A stretch of 64,000 bases of DNA from Diplolepis rosae (Eukaryota > Arthropoda > Insecta > Hymenoptera > Diplolepididae), in contig JAPYXD010000555.1 of NCBI GenBank assembly GCA_030998225.1, forward strand, positions 9,936,001-10,000,000, in the 5' to 3' direction. The notes beneath the pieces were generated by a model, which was given only the letters and a program-made list of their open reading frames with translations, was not told where the DNA came from and did not search any database. Position numbers and translations under genes: made by a program. Within the stretch, counting starts at the first letter, position 1, and every line of letters starts with the position of its first letter. Below are positions 35,392 through 47,229 of the stretch, piece by piece.

Positions 35392-36638
35392 CACTGTAAA
35401 AAATGAAACTGTTGAAAATTACCCACTTCATGACAATCGCGTAATGGGTCGTTGTGAAATTCTCACGTCAGTGAAAATTCACTGCAATGCTACATGCTAT
35501 TTTACCTTAGCAATGTAATGTAATGTACGGTCGTAGGGAATTTGTGATGTTATGGAAGGAAAAAACCGTGGACATACAATATGAAATTACCGCTTCACTG
35601 TAAAATTACTGTACTTCGGTAACTTTACGACACCTTGGTAAATTTACCTCAGAAAGCGTGTGATTTTATTTCAAGGAAGGAATCGTCCCCTGTATAGAAC
35701 TTAATTATCGTGCAATTGAATTCTTTCCATTTTGTTTTCTTCTGGTCCAATTTCCCATTTTCACAATCGAAGACCTCACAAACAATTTTTCAATTTTAAG
35801 TACTATCAGACTGATGTTTGAAATTAAAATCTTTCAAAATTGTAAAAGTCAGAAATAACAACCACAACAATAATCAATTGAACATTTAAACATCCAAAAT
35901 GTTTATACTTTGGAAAACATACAAAGCGTTCAAAATTGTATATAATTTTAAATTGAATCAACTCAAAAAATATTACTTGAAACGAGAAAATAATATTATA
36001 AAGTTTTAAATGAATTTTTTTTCCCTTTTAAAACGTAACAAAACTTGGATTATATTTAAAAATGAAAGTGTGGAAATATTGATTAATTATTATTACAGAC
36101 TCACTGTATCAATTCCTATAAAAAATATTTTCTCCTAATTATTCTTCGTAGGTTCGTGGTCACCATGCCTGACTTCTACTCTTGTGTTCCTGCGTTCGAA
36201 TCCTGCCATCTCAATCAATTTTTCTGTTACAGGTTCTTATACATATGTTACGTTATTCTTTCTGTTCAATAATTATTATTTCATTATGTACGTTGTGCAA
36301 TTTAATTGAGATTTAATCATTTAACTAATTAATGTAATGAATATTTCGAATTTGTGTTAAGAAAAAGAAATTTACAATTTTTTTTTATTTTTCTGTACAA
36401 TATTTCCTCGCGGAGGGAATTTTACCTTGCCGAGGTAAAACAGCACACAATGATGTGCTATTTGCATTTTCACACTTTGTGAAATTCACCTCTAGAGGGA
36501 TTTCTAGTTGATAGATAGTAAATTCGCCTGGACAGGGTAATTTTACTGATATTGGTAAATTCATACTACGTGAGTCGAAGGTCCTTCTATTACCTCGGTA
36601 CCACGGAGGGAAATTCACCCTATTTTTTTACAGTAGTG
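35392..36638. mobile_element. CACTGTAAAAAA-ended, TA-flanked element nested in another
   Basis: It starts CACTGTAAAAAATGAAAC and ends TTTTTTTACAGTAGTG, each next to TA. The interior has GGTAAATTTACC-type words near both ends. It carries a tRNA-like insertion at 36,148-36,213 and no transposase. Confidence 0.5.
36148..36213 (+). repeat. tRNA-like fragment (SINE head)
   Basis: An A-box-like CGTGGTCACCATGCCTGAC is followed ~35 nt later by a B-box-like GCGTTCGAATCCTGC. No proper acceptor stem is apparent. Different from the AATCGAAAG family above. Confidence 0.4.
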
Positions 36639-36792
36639 TAGAAACTCTAATGAATGTGAATTGTTAGAAAAAAGCACGTAATAATTTATCATGCGTTTCC
36701 AAATAGTTGGGTAATTTCAGACAAATATTTTTCTCCGTGTATAGATGCAAATTGATTTGAAAAATATTTAAGATTCTCTCTAAATCTGAATC

Positions 36793-37052
36793 AGTGAAAA
36801 CTCACTAATTCACAATGCAAACCCACTGTTTCGAATGTTATAAGTCTTCTACATAGAAATCAGTGGAATTTACCTAATTCCACCAGGGAAATTCACTGTT
36901 TAATCAGTGAAATATACTGGTCAACAGTGAAATTCGCTTGTCAAGCAGTGAGTTTTTCTAGTGATATCTGTTAAATTTCACTGATTCTATGTGGAAGACT
37001 TATAAGATTTGAAACCGTGGTTTTTTACAGTTTTAGATTTTGGGAGATATCC
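36793..37052 (+). mobile_element. CACTG-rich palindromic MITE, copy 2
   Basis: Colinear with 33,064-33,308: CCACTGTTTCGAATGTTATA at about 36,822 and TTATAAGATTTGAAACCGTGG at the far end, then a TTTAGATTTTGGGAG tail. Confidence 0.75.
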
Positions 37053-37261
37053 AAGTGACTAAATCATTGGCTTTTTAAACCAAATTATTTATATTTTCTG
37101 TCAAATTTTTTTTAGATTTAATAATTTGGTAGATCTAATTAAAGAAATTCTTTGAACCCGTTAAAATTTGTTGAATTAACCGAAATTCGTTGAAATTAAT
37201 TTGATTTTTTTGTATTTTCAAGTAAAAAATTTGCTTGAATCAAACAACCTTTTCTTTCTGA

Positions 37262-37517
37262 GTGCAAAAACCACTGTTTCGAATGTTATAAATCTTCTAC
37301 ATAGAATCAGTGAAATTTAACTGATATTACTAGGAAAACTCACTGGTTGACCAGCGAATTTCACTCTTGACCAGTATATTTTATTGATTAACCAGTGAAT
37401 TCCCCTGGTGGAATAAGGTAAATTTCACTGATTTCAATGTGGAAGACTTACAGCATTCGAAACAGTGGTTTTCCACTGTGGATCAGTGAGTGTTTACTAT
37501 TTCGGAATTAGGGAGTA
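37262..37517 (-). mobile_element. CACTG-rich palindromic MITE, copy 3 (inverted)
   Basis: Same family. The order of the asymmetric centre is reversed relative to copies 1 and 2. It ends TTTCGGAATTAGGGAG. Confidence 0.7.
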
Positions 37518-39375
37518 CATAATTTAATATTTCATTGGAAGAAAATGATAAATAAAATAAATTTATCATCTGTTCAACTTTTTTATGTTTGAAAATAAAT
37601 CCAACTGAAAAACAAAGTTCAATTAACCATCTCTCTTGATCTTAATTGGTAGTTTTTTCACTGATTTTAATTAATGACTGATTTCTAGCCATATAGAGTC
37701 AGATTTTTCTAATAATTTGTAAGTTAACGTTGCTTAAAGCAACTGATTGTGTGACTAGAAATTAGTAACGAAATTCTGATCAGTCAAAATAGCGAAAAAT
37801 GGGTACTGATTTAGATTCAGTCAAATTTAGACTGCTGCACATGTAAAAATTATGTTATTGTAATTAATTATATAATTAAAAAACTTTAATGATGTTATAT
37901 GTGTTCCAATTATGCATATTTGCAATTTGGAGCTTTTTAATATTCACGGAACGTATGGTGTATCAGATCGCATGTCCTCAAACTTTCACGGCCGGCGGGG
38001 GTTATCGATGTTGTGAAAAGTCATTTCAACATAAGACAGTACCAGTCTTGAGAGCGCAATGAACTTTGTTATGCCTGCTGCACATTGCAACGTGATCCAT
38101 TAACGATCTTTCATTCGAACGTGTTTCTTTAGTTACCCTTTGGGGTTTCAATTAAACACTATAAAAATGTCCTGATAACACCCTTTACAGAATAAGAATT
38201 ATTGTAATTAAGGCCTTCAGTGCATTGATTCCCAGAAATACTATATGTAATTGTACCAAAGATTTCAGCCTGTTTCAAATTTTATACATTTGAACGCAAA
38301 TGTTAAAATTTCCATGAAGAAATCCAATCTGTAAATTGAACAGATATACTTGTACAATTCACTGTATTTTTGTAAGTAGATAACAGATTTGTTGATGAAT
38401 ATTACAGAGATGTCTGTTAATTGAATTGAGATTGTAATGAAAATTCCTTATTATGTAAATTTAACAGGCGTTTCTGTAATATTTATCGAGAAATCTGTAT
38501 TTTATATAAAAAAGCGGTGAATAGTACCGAATTATCTGTTAAATTTACAGATATTTTATGCTACCAATATTTTAATTCATAAACTTTGTAAATATTACAA
38601 ATTTTCTTCGTGTTGAAGTCAAAGTTTTATTTTAGATTTTTAAATATTATTATTCGTTATATCTCCTAATAAACTTTCAAATTTTATACGTAGTTTTGGG
38701 ATTTTTTTACTCTAATATATTTTAATAAGAGACTCAAAAAAGTTATAAACTTTAAAATTAGTTATGTGATTTTTCTTAATACCTTTTATTTTCAGAAACT
38801 TGTGCACTCTCTAAATTTCAATCAGTCAAAATCTACTGATTATCAGTGAAATTTGACTGATTCAAATAGCTAAAAAGAGGTTACTGTAAATCAGTCAAAT
38901 TTCACTGATTATTTCAGTGAGAATTGACTGATTTGATAGTGAAAAATATTTCTTCACTGATGAAATATTTCTTGCTATATATTCTTTAGAAGTATTCACT
39001 GTTTCTTGGATCTTACAAAGTTTTTTTTGCAGTTAACATTTTTATTTTTTAAATATTTTTTTAAATTACATTTTTCTTTACTTATCCACCGTTTCAACAA
39101 AAACCAATATTTTTTCAATTCCTTACATACTTTCATAGTTTTTTATACCCCGATAATGAAATTTTTTTGTGTTCAAATCTGGCAGATATCGTTCAAAAAT
39201 TTGTATAAGACAACGCTAGTTATAAAAATAAAATTTGCATTGTTCTAACCCAATGCAATAATACCCTTATTACTCTTTTTTCAGCACATCACTTATTTTC
39301 CTAAAATAAATGGTCAAACTTGAGTGCCATTTACAGGCTCATAGAGTGGTGTGTTTTTTACGGATTTTAATATTT
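37518..39375. other. AT-rich region with decayed hairpin repeats
   Basis: Scattered AATCAGTCAAA/TTTGACTGATT words (about 37,660-37,840 and 38,815-38,960) look like diverged relatives of the CACTG-rich MITEs. The 38,340-38,610 stretch has recurring CTGTTAATTT/AATTTACAG words. A short GC-rich patch at 37,980-38,010 is unassigned. No gene. Confidence 0.4.
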
Positions 39376-39747
39376 CACTCAGAAAAATGATTTAATTGAA
39401 TCAAAGAAAATTAATTGTTTCAAAAAGTTTCTTTAATTTAAAGTAATTATTTGTTTGAATTAAATAAACTTTGATTCAAACAAAGTATCTTTGAACAAAA
39501 TAAAAATTTGTTCAAGTCAAATTAATTTTTGCCTTGAATCAAACAAATTATATCTTTGACCATATACGAATGCAACAATTTGTGTTTTGAAGAAAAATCT
39601 ATTTGATTTAAACAAATATTTATTTGCCCCAAAGATATTTTGTTTGAATTAAAAAAAGGTTATTTAATTCAAATAAATCATTTCTATGAATCAAAAAAAG
39701 TCTTTCAAATAATTTTCTTTGATTCAATCAAATCTTTTTTCTTAGTG
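39376..39747. mobile_element. TTTGATTC-rich inverted-repeat MITE, copy 1 (372 bp)
   Basis: The ends CACTCAGAAAAATGATTTAA and TCTTTTTTCTTAGTG are inverted. The arms consist of AAACAAATTT and TTTGATTCAA words. The centre keeps ATATCTTTGACCATATACGA, shared with 45,562-45,933. Confidence 0.8.
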
Positions 39748-40780
39748 TCAAATTAAAAAAGAAAGAAACTATTTAACAATTAAAATCCCTTCAATTAAAA
39801 GTTGCATTAATCTGAAATATTATAAAAAGTTTCTCTCAACGCAAAATGCAGTTGCATCTAAATTCTCAAGATTTGCTCTCTCTAATTAATTCAACAAAGT
39901 CTTATCTCTCAAGCGAAAATTATCCTTGACTTTGCAGCAATAAAAAAAAATCTTTTCCAAGCTGCAAAGCGTTCATTACGCGAGCATTCACTTCTTAGAT
40001 TTTGATCTTGGTTGGAAGTCCATACACGTGGATTCGCACATCTGTCGTGGGTTCTTCGCGACTACCGGGTGAGGCATCGTCGAAAATCGCTACGTTATTA
40101 AACCGGAGCGTCGCGAAGATCAGGACGGATTTGCTTCTGAAAAAAAAGAGGAGAGGCTGCTTTGGAAAAAATAAGCAAAAGGCTAGGCTGAGAATACACG
40201 GACGGCGTGGATTGCTAGCATCTGTGAAAATTCGGGACGGAGTTTTGCTGTCACGGGGGTGGTTCTTCAGCAGAAGAAAGAAAAGAGAAGAATACTCAGT
40301 GGCTGTGGAGAGAAGAGGGGGTGGAAAAGATACGAAATAAGAAACTGCTTGCAGTCGGTGGTTCTCTTGTATGCTTGGGAAGTAGTGGCAGATGTTCGAC
40401 TCTGTTGGCGCGTGCCCGCTGCCACTTGGCTGCAAACTCGAGCCATCTGCCCCTCCTCATCCTCCTCCACCTCTGGTGCGAGGCAGTGATATGGAATTAC
40501 TATCGCAAAATTCAAAGCATCCTGTTTGCCACTTTCGGCACGATATATATCCTTCGTATACCTGCTTCCTTTCTTACTCTACCTTGAACAGCTCAAAATT
40601 TGCTATTTTTAAGAACTGCATTTCATTTTTCGAAATTATACAAATTTTTATTTTAAGGCCATGTGGTGAAGTCTACACCTAGAAAAAGCTTTATTTTAAT
40701 TTAAGAAATCGCTATTTTAATTTAATTTCTTCAATTTGAAGTAAAAACACCTTTAGGACAAATATAAATTTATTTGGTTT
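39748..40780. other. Low-copy, GC-richer block at 39,990-40,600
   Basis: Balanced base composition with many CpGs and open frames on both strands (146 codons minus at 39,995-40,435; 112 plus at 40,002-40,340). No frame shows a domain, and several are open together, which points to composition, not coding. It could be a promoter, 5' UTR or conserved non-coding DNA. Confidence 0.35.
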
Positions 40781-40783
40781 TAA

Positions 40784-41412
40784 GGTAGTTTTCATCCACA
40801 AAAATTAGACCTCAGACAAAAATAGGTAATTTTTTTGCATTCAAGAACAGCAATATTATTATTGAAGGGCTATTTTGAAAGAGAAAAGATTATTTTACAT
40901 GAAAAACATTGAAAATACAGAAAAATAATTTTATTAATAAGTTTTATTTTTGCCCCAACTTTTTTTCTTATCGCTTCTTACCAAATTTTAAAAAATTATG
41001 CGATTCTAATAAATCATTTTTTCAGAGAAAAGATTTCCCACAACTTCACCGTTTCTGATTTTTAAAAATAAATTCTTTAATGGCTAAAACCATTAAAAAA
41101 ACATTTTCCAAAACGAAATTTATATAAACAAATTGCTGAATTTGATAATAATTTATTCAGTTTTGAAAATTGGAAATGGTTAAGTTGTAGGGAATCTTTT
41201 TCTTGAAAAAGTAATTTGTAATTTATTAAAATCGCATAATTTTTTAAAATTTGGTAAGAAGCGATAAGAAAAAAGTTGGGGCAAAAATAAAATTTATTAA
41301 TAAAATTATTTTTCTGTATTTCAAATTTTTGTCATGGAAATTAATCTTTTCTCTTCCAAAATAGCCCTTCAATAATAATATTGCTATTCAAAGTAATATT
41401 TTATTTTACCAC
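40784..41412. mobile_element. TTAA-flanked piggyBac-like MITE with a damaged right end
   Basis: The left end GGTAGTTTTCATCCACAAAA follows TTAA (40,780-40,783). It is colinear with 33,342-34,009 up to about 41,388. The last ~60 bp are then missing, and only an ACCACCTT-like terminus remains (about 41,409). Confidence 0.75.
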
Positions 41413-41444
41413 CTTGAACGAAGACAATTTTTACTTTAAATTAA

Positions 41445-41785
41445 GGGCATGTGATACTTGAGAAAAGTAGCAAGTTCATATGAACAATTTAGTCCAGTTT
41501 CTAAATGATTGTGTCCAAAATACATAAAATGTTGTTTCCAAAATTTAAGAGAAGATAAAAACGGACGTAGATCTATAGGTTTTGATGAAGAAAATAACTT
41601 TCCAATATATTTTGCTAAAATTAAACTTTTTTCAATTTTAAAACTAAAAGTAGTCTATCTACGTCCGTTTTTATTTTTTCTGATATTTCCGGAATTTTGG
41701 AAACAAAATTTTGTGCATTTTGGGCACAAAGATGTAGAAACCTAAAATCAATGAAATTTTTTAATTTCCCAAGTATCACATGCCC
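41445..41785. mobile_element. TTAA-flanked MITE, GGGCATGTGATACTTG ends
   Basis: The ends GGGCATGTGATACTTG and CAAGTATCACATGCCC are perfect inverted repeats flanked by TTAA (41,441-41,444 and 41,786-41,789). Inner arms AAAAACGGACGTAGAT and CTACGTCCGTTTTT are inverted too. TTAA plus GGG/CCC ends suggest a piggyBac type. The 78-codon ORF inside is chance. Confidence 0.8.
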
Positions 41786-41789
41786 TTAA

Positions 41790-43005
41790 GGAAAATATTT
41801 CTGTGAGTTATATTACTTATGTATACTATATGCGAGTATGCAGACATTAATTTCTTTTATTCAAGGAAAAAAAACAATCAAATTTCTTAAAATCAAAAAA
41901 ACTTTTCTTTGACCCTGTAGCAATACACATATTTGTTTGCTTCAAAGAAATTTTTTTTGAATCAAATAAATAAATAAAAAGATGGTTTGTTGCAAAAAAT
42001 GTTGCTAACGTGTAAAATGTAATTAATTTACAAATTATTATATGCATATTAATAATGTAATATAATAATAATGAATTCACCTGTTACGAAAATCACATGT
42101 TTGACTTTAATCTATACCAGTGATCAGAATAAACACGTCCATATGTAATTTCGTTCAACGTAACACATTACTGCATAATGCATTTGCAGATGAATTTCTG
42201 TGATAAGTAGAAAACACAAATGCTAACATTTCATATTCATTCTTATAGAATTATAACGTATTGTCATAAAAAAATGTTCTAATATTTTAAATTTACGAAA
42301 AAAGGAACATGATTGATTGCATTAAGATTTTTCAATTGTCTGTCAAATCCACTTATGAGAAAGCTACTGTCATCTGACGTTCCTTTCTTCACAGAAGAAA
42401 TCTTGCATTGTACACCATTAAAAATCTTTATAATTTCAATAAACTTTAATATACAAGTGGTAAATGAAAATTAATAGACTTTTTGGTGAAGAGAGAAGTT
42501 TTTAAATTTGCTTAGTTTCTTTTTTGGCTCATTTAAAACTTTTCAATGTTATCCACAAGAACACCCGTTGATACCGTATTTTATTCGATAACAAAACAAA
42601 GCCGTTTTTCTGATAAGATATATATAGTTTCCAGATTTAAAAATTCAGTTAGAAATTTCTACCGGAATTTTTCGAAACATGTAACTAATGCTTTATGTAG
42701 TTATAATTTCGTGAAATTAAAATAAATTTAAGAAAGTTCAGTTACATGTATTGTAAATTTCATATAATTTCCCGTTGTATTTTCACTTTAAAGATTTCGT
42801 AGATCAGGACATTTATAATAATTTATTTGAATGTCTGCATTAGAAAATTTACGAACTATGAAATTAGCTATGAAATTTTTTTTAATAACTGATTTTTAGA
42901 AAATTGTGAAATATGCGCGAAGAAACCCAAGTTTACAATTTTTGTTAAACTACGTTTCAATTTAGGAAAAAAACACAATTTACAAAAAGTACAAAAAAAA
43001 GTACA
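41790..43005. other. AT-rich sequence with a MITE fragment
   Basis: 41,848-41,972 resembles part of the TTTGATTC-rich MITE. The remainder has no recognised ORF or repeat. Confidence 0.4.
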
Positions 43006-43700
43006 AAAAAGTGTCTATCTGTCTGTAGTAGCAGTAGGTCGTATACTCGATAATTCCAGCCATATCCGACCAAAATTGTTAAGATAGGAGCAGTTTTTGT
43101 GTTTGAAAAAAACTTTATAAAAAAATGAAAAATTCCAATCCTGGTTTTTGATAGTGCTCATAAATCTCTACTAATTATGCTCAAAACATTTTTCGATTAG
43201 ACTAAAATTAGGAAAGTTACAGTATGTTAAAACTTAAAAAAATTCAATAACTAAATTCCATTTTTCAGTTAAATTATGCGAAATGCGAAAAAAAGTCATA
43301 ATACAAAATTGTTTACTACATAAAGATCTACAAGTGTGAACTGCAACAATTTTTGATAAGATGTATATTTTTCTTTTTAATTTAAAAAAATACTATTGAA
43401 AATCCAAAATTCAATTTTTTAACAATAATATGTGACATACGAAAAAACATAAGTGTGCACATATGTACGTTTCAATAAGATCTACAAATTTTGTCTGACA
43501 TAGTTTCTAATAAAACGTATATTTTTCATTTTAATTTCAAAAAATACTATTGAAAATCCAAAATTCAATTTTTTAACCAAAATATGTGAAATACGAAAAA
43601 AACGTAAGTTTGCAAAATTGTTCGTTTCAATAAGATCTACAAATTTTGTCTGACATAGTTTCTAATAAAACGTATATTTTTCATTTTAATTTAAAAAAAT

Positions 43701-44414
43701 ATTTTTTGGGAACACATACATGTTTTTAAAAAAATGTATGTTTTACTTTTCAATATTAATTCTCTTATGAATCCTCTTGTGTTCCCAAAAAATATTTTTG
43801 TATAATTTTATGTAAATTTTCTCATGTTTTTATTCTTCACGCAATCCCAAAGAATTTTATTGCTTTTTATCGAAGTTTTTGAAGTTTTCATCGAAGTTTT
43901 ATCGAAGTCTTTACCGAAGTTTGTTTGCTTATTTTTAAGGTTTTTTTCATATTTTATACATCTATATTTTAAAATACACTTATACATAAACGTTTTATCG
44001 AACTTTTTACCGTAGTTTTTTGTGTATTTTTTTATTTATTTTTTCTCACAGTTATATACTTGCATCTACAATTTAAGTTACATTTATACATAAACGTGTC
44101 TAGTTCTTTTATCTCAGATGTTTTTAAAAAATGTATGTGTTACCTTTCAATATTAATTCTTAAGATTTCTCTTGTGTTCCTTCAAAAAATGTTTATGTAT
44201 AATTTTATGTAAATATTCTCATGTTTTTATTCTTCACACAATATCAAAGTTGTACTCAAAAGTGGGACTCACATGCGCAATATTCACTAATTATTTTTTC
44301 ATATTCTAGAAAGAAAGATCACTGATGAGGACTCCAATCAGAGTCGAAACGATTGATTAAAACTACTGTTTTTTTCATTTATGAACCCTAAAGCCAATTA
44401 TCCAACATTACAAA
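43701..44414 (+). mobile_element. Non-autonomous Penelope-like element with hammerhead
   Basis: It starts with a small fold-back (ACATACAT/ATGTATGT around 43,714-43,742). It contains two blocks with TTCAATATTAATTCT (about 43,755 and 44,146; period ~400 bp), a hammerhead at 44,318-44,358 and the tail GAACCCTAAAGCCAATTATC. The flanking ATTTAAAAAA(A)TA is duplicated, and an uninterrupted neighbouring unit shows the empty site. The 63-codon ORF inside is not a gene. Confidence 0.8.
44317..44358 (+). ncRNA. Hammerhead ribozyme motif
   Basis: CTGATGA (44,322-44,328), one extra G, stem II GACTC/GAGTC with loop CAATCA, then GAAAC (44,346-44,350). Stem I is ATCA (44,318-44,321) with TGAT (44,354-44,357). 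The base before the expected cleavage position is changed (ACGAT instead of ACGTT), so activity may be reduced. Confidence 0.75.
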
Positions 44415-44530
44415 TATTTAAAAAATACTATTGAAAATCCAAAATTCAATTTTTTAACCAAAATATGTGATACAAAATAAGCGTTAAAATGAAAAATAGT
44501 TTGCTTAAAAACAGTCTACGAATTTTTGAG

Positions 44531-45555
44531 AACTATCACTATGAAATAAAACATATTGCTATAAAAATTTTCTCGGTGTATAATTTTGTAGAGAAATATT
44601 TGAGTTTTCAAGTTCCTCATTTTGCATCGAGTTTTCTATTTTATTTTCAAGGTATTTAGTAAAGGCCAAAGACTCGACAGTTAATTGCATGCAATTTCTC
44701 GATGAGAATCACCGGGGGGTTTATAGCAAATCGCAAGTCGAGAAGAACCCATACGAGGGAGACTTGAGAGGGTCTTCCTTGTTCTTAAGTCTGTTGTCAA
44801 CGCCATCTCCGGGCCAGATGCACTCGAGACAAAAAGGAATCACATTTCCTATCAAAGATGATCTGCACGAAACAAGTCTTCCGGGTTTTGCATATAATTT
44901 TAAAAAAATATGATTATCTTAAATCGTAGATTTAAACTTTAATAAAGCAAGGAAACTCAGCAGGTGTCAATGACTGTGCAGAGCACACCGTAACACATTT
45001 CCTGAAACTTGACAGTGCACTCTAGCCTCGCTGGTGTCCCCGATGGCAAAGGTAAAGGTAAAGGTAAAGGATCAGGGGGTCGCTAATCTCAAGCGGTGAA
45101 AGCAGTATAAAGGCAGCGAATCTTTCTACACTCCGACATCTGGCACACTAGCAGTCCAAACATGCCTTTGTCATAGCTATATGTCTATTGGCCTATCCTT
45201 CTGTGAGTAAATGGCTCTACCTGCCGTCAGGACCATTGCCGGCTGCACATCATTCTTCCGCGATCGTAAAAAGTATACCTTACTACCGAAATTTTCCTCA
45301 ATCTGGCGAACGGATGTCGAACTTCAGATGTTGACAAACACTGATTTTCGGAAATGAGCTTACTTCAATCATTGACAATTGGTCCTCGGCACCTTTTCCT
45401 GGGTTTTTAAGGTTCTGCAAACATGCAGAAAGACTTTATTTAGAAATATTCTGATTCAATATGTTGTAGATAACTTTACCTTCGAGATTCCCATTGTCAG
45501 TTGTATTTGAAATGGTATTTTCAACATTTTTTTATAAAAGCGACTAATACAGAGG
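44531..45555. other. Low-copy, GC-richer block
   Basis: A 74-codon ORF at 44,689-44,913 has no domain. A short GGTAAA tandem run lies at about 45,049-45,070. 44,940-45,420 is unique-looking and may be host DNA or an old retroelement 3' end. Confidence 0.35.
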
Positions 45556-45561
45556 CTGTTA

Positions 45562-45933
45562 CACTGTTAGAAATATTATTATTATGAATGAAAGAAAATT
45601 ATTTGTTTGAAAGACGTTCTTTGATTCAAAAAATGATTTATTTGATTTAGATAAAATTTGTTTGATTCAAAGAAACTTTCAACCAAATTAAAATTTGTTC
45701 AGGTAAATATAAATTTTACTTTGAATTAAACAAATTATATCTTTGACCATATACGAATGCAATAATTTGCTTGTTTTGAAGAAAAATTTATTTGATTTAA
45801 ACAAATTTTTATTTGGCACAAAGATATTTTTTTTAAATTAAACAATTTATTCAAATAAATCTTTTGTTTGAATTAGGAAAAGACTTTCAAACAGATTATT
45901 TTCTTTCATTCAATACATTCTTTTTTCTGAGTA
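45562..45933. mobile_element. TTTGATTC-rich inverted-repeat MITE, copy 2
   Basis: Colinear with 39,376-39,747, including the conserved ATATCTTTGACCATATACGA centre. The ends are CACTGTTAGAAA and TTTTTTCTGAGTA. Confidence 0.8.
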
Positions 45934-46410
45934 TACCGATAATAATTCTCATCTAAATGGTAAAATTTTCTGATAATTCAATTTATTTTACTATCTAGAT
46001 GGGAATTTTTATCTGCAATTTAGCGTATTCTATAATACATTTAAAAAATCGGCTATAGTTATGCGGCAACTGTATTTACACAGTTGTTTTGCTTATAGTT
46101 AGATGTCAAGTAACAATCGTGGAAACTAACAATGGCGGATGATTTTGTACAAAACAATTTAGATAATTTCGGACTTGCATCATATGTCAGTTTTTTTCGA
46201 AGTACGTATTAACTTGTAATTTAAAACAAATCTCATATTGCGTTATGATATACATTTTTTACGCATGGTCATGAACATTCGATGACACAATGAGTTGCTG
46301 GTTTTGAGGTTTTGTTTGTTTTAAAATGGAATTCAACTGCATTTTCAATGTTCGTTAAATTTTAGTATTTCGTCCAGATATTCATTTTTTATTTTTAACT
46401 GTGATTCAGG
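45934..46410. other. AT-rich sequence with a short repeat fragment
   Basis: 45,938-46,045 contains CATCTAGATGG-type words also found at 35,340-35,380. The rest is unassigned. Confidence 0.35.
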
Positions 46411-46413
46411 CGT

Positions 46414-46772
46414 TTAGAACAAAAGGAAAGTAAATATTGTTGTCATGGAAAAGTGAAACATAAAAACGGTTTGAGCAAAAGGAAGACAAATCTTCTTCAG
46501 CGGTAAAGCGAAACAAAATAAAGTTAGAGCAAAAGAGAGACAAATGTTTTTTAGCGGTAGACCGAAACAAAATAAAGTTGGAGGAAAAAAATGACTCGGC
46601 TGTCGCCTTTTCTCCAACATTAAAGCAGGACAACCGAATCGCTTTTTTGAGCTAACTTAATTTTGTTTCGCTCTACCGCTAAAAAAGATTTGTCTTCCTT
46701 TTGCTCCTACTGTTTTTATGTTTTACTTTTCTATGACAACAATATTTACTTTCCTTTTGCTCTAAGCTCCTC
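46414..46772. mobile_element. Inverted-repeat MITE (~359 bp) with a duplicated arm block
   Basis: Arms share AGGAAAGTAAATATTGTTGT and the complement, then GTTTTTATGTTT words. In the left arm the block around AGCGGTAAAGCGAAACAAAA is present twice (about 46,498 and 46,553) but once in the right arm. ORFs of 68-75 codons here are translated repeats. Confidence 0.75.
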
Positions 46773-47229
46773 AATTTATAGTTGACAGAACGATACTATT
46801 TCCAAGATGCTTCAACTGCGATTCATAGTCGAGAGAACAGTATTATTTAATTTCTTCAATTGTACTATACTGTCGAGATAACTGTAATGTACAGTGGTGC
46901 CAACTATCAAAGGTCTAGTTGTCGCCAAACCGAACTGTATTTCATAATTGGGATCACTCTTTTTTTACAATTCTATCAACGGAAAATTTTTTTCAGTGTA
47001 GAAATCATAATAAATGTAAATTATTATAAAAAAGTACGTCACATTAGAATTTTATCATGCGTTTACAAATAGTTTGGTAATTTTTGGACATATTTTTTTC
47101 CATGTAGTAAAGTTTGATATAATCTATAGTAAATTATGATATAGTTCATCTAAATTTCAGTATCTCGCTGTGAAAAATTCCCACTATGACACGTTTTTCT
47201 CTACATTGAAACGGAAAAAAATAGTTCGA
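46773..47229. other. AT-rich sequence including a right-arm element fragment
   Basis: 46,964-47,106 matches the right arm of the CACGGAAAAA-ended element at 36,638-36,739 (shared word TTTATCATGCGTTT). Otherwise unassigned. Confidence 0.45.

Larger units (their letters stand above)
35179..36739. mobile_element. CACGGAAAAA-ended inverted-repeat element, interrupted
   Basis: The left end CACGGAAAAAAAGTTTGGAC and right end AAATATTTTTCTCCGTG are inverted. ~100-bp arms share the AATTCACATTTATTAGGA type word and its complement, and the right end is followed by TA. The middle is replaced by the 35,392-36,638 element. A further right-arm copy is at about 46,964-47,106. Confidence 0.6.
43010..44530 (+). 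repeat. Foldback-family repeat with ~157-bp tandem units, interrupted
   Basis: It starts with GTCTATCTGTCTGTAG and is colinear with the right arm of the 62.1-64.0 kb palindrome. From about 43,270 it has tandem units marked by TACTATTGAAAATCCAAAAT (43,392, 43,549 and 44,421 regions). A PLE-derived element at 43,701-44,414 splits the last units. Confidence 0.7.

Noticed and set aside
46406..46633. Serine/phenylalanine-repeat ORFs as a gene
   Set aside because: They cover the duplicated block of an inverted-repeat MITE.
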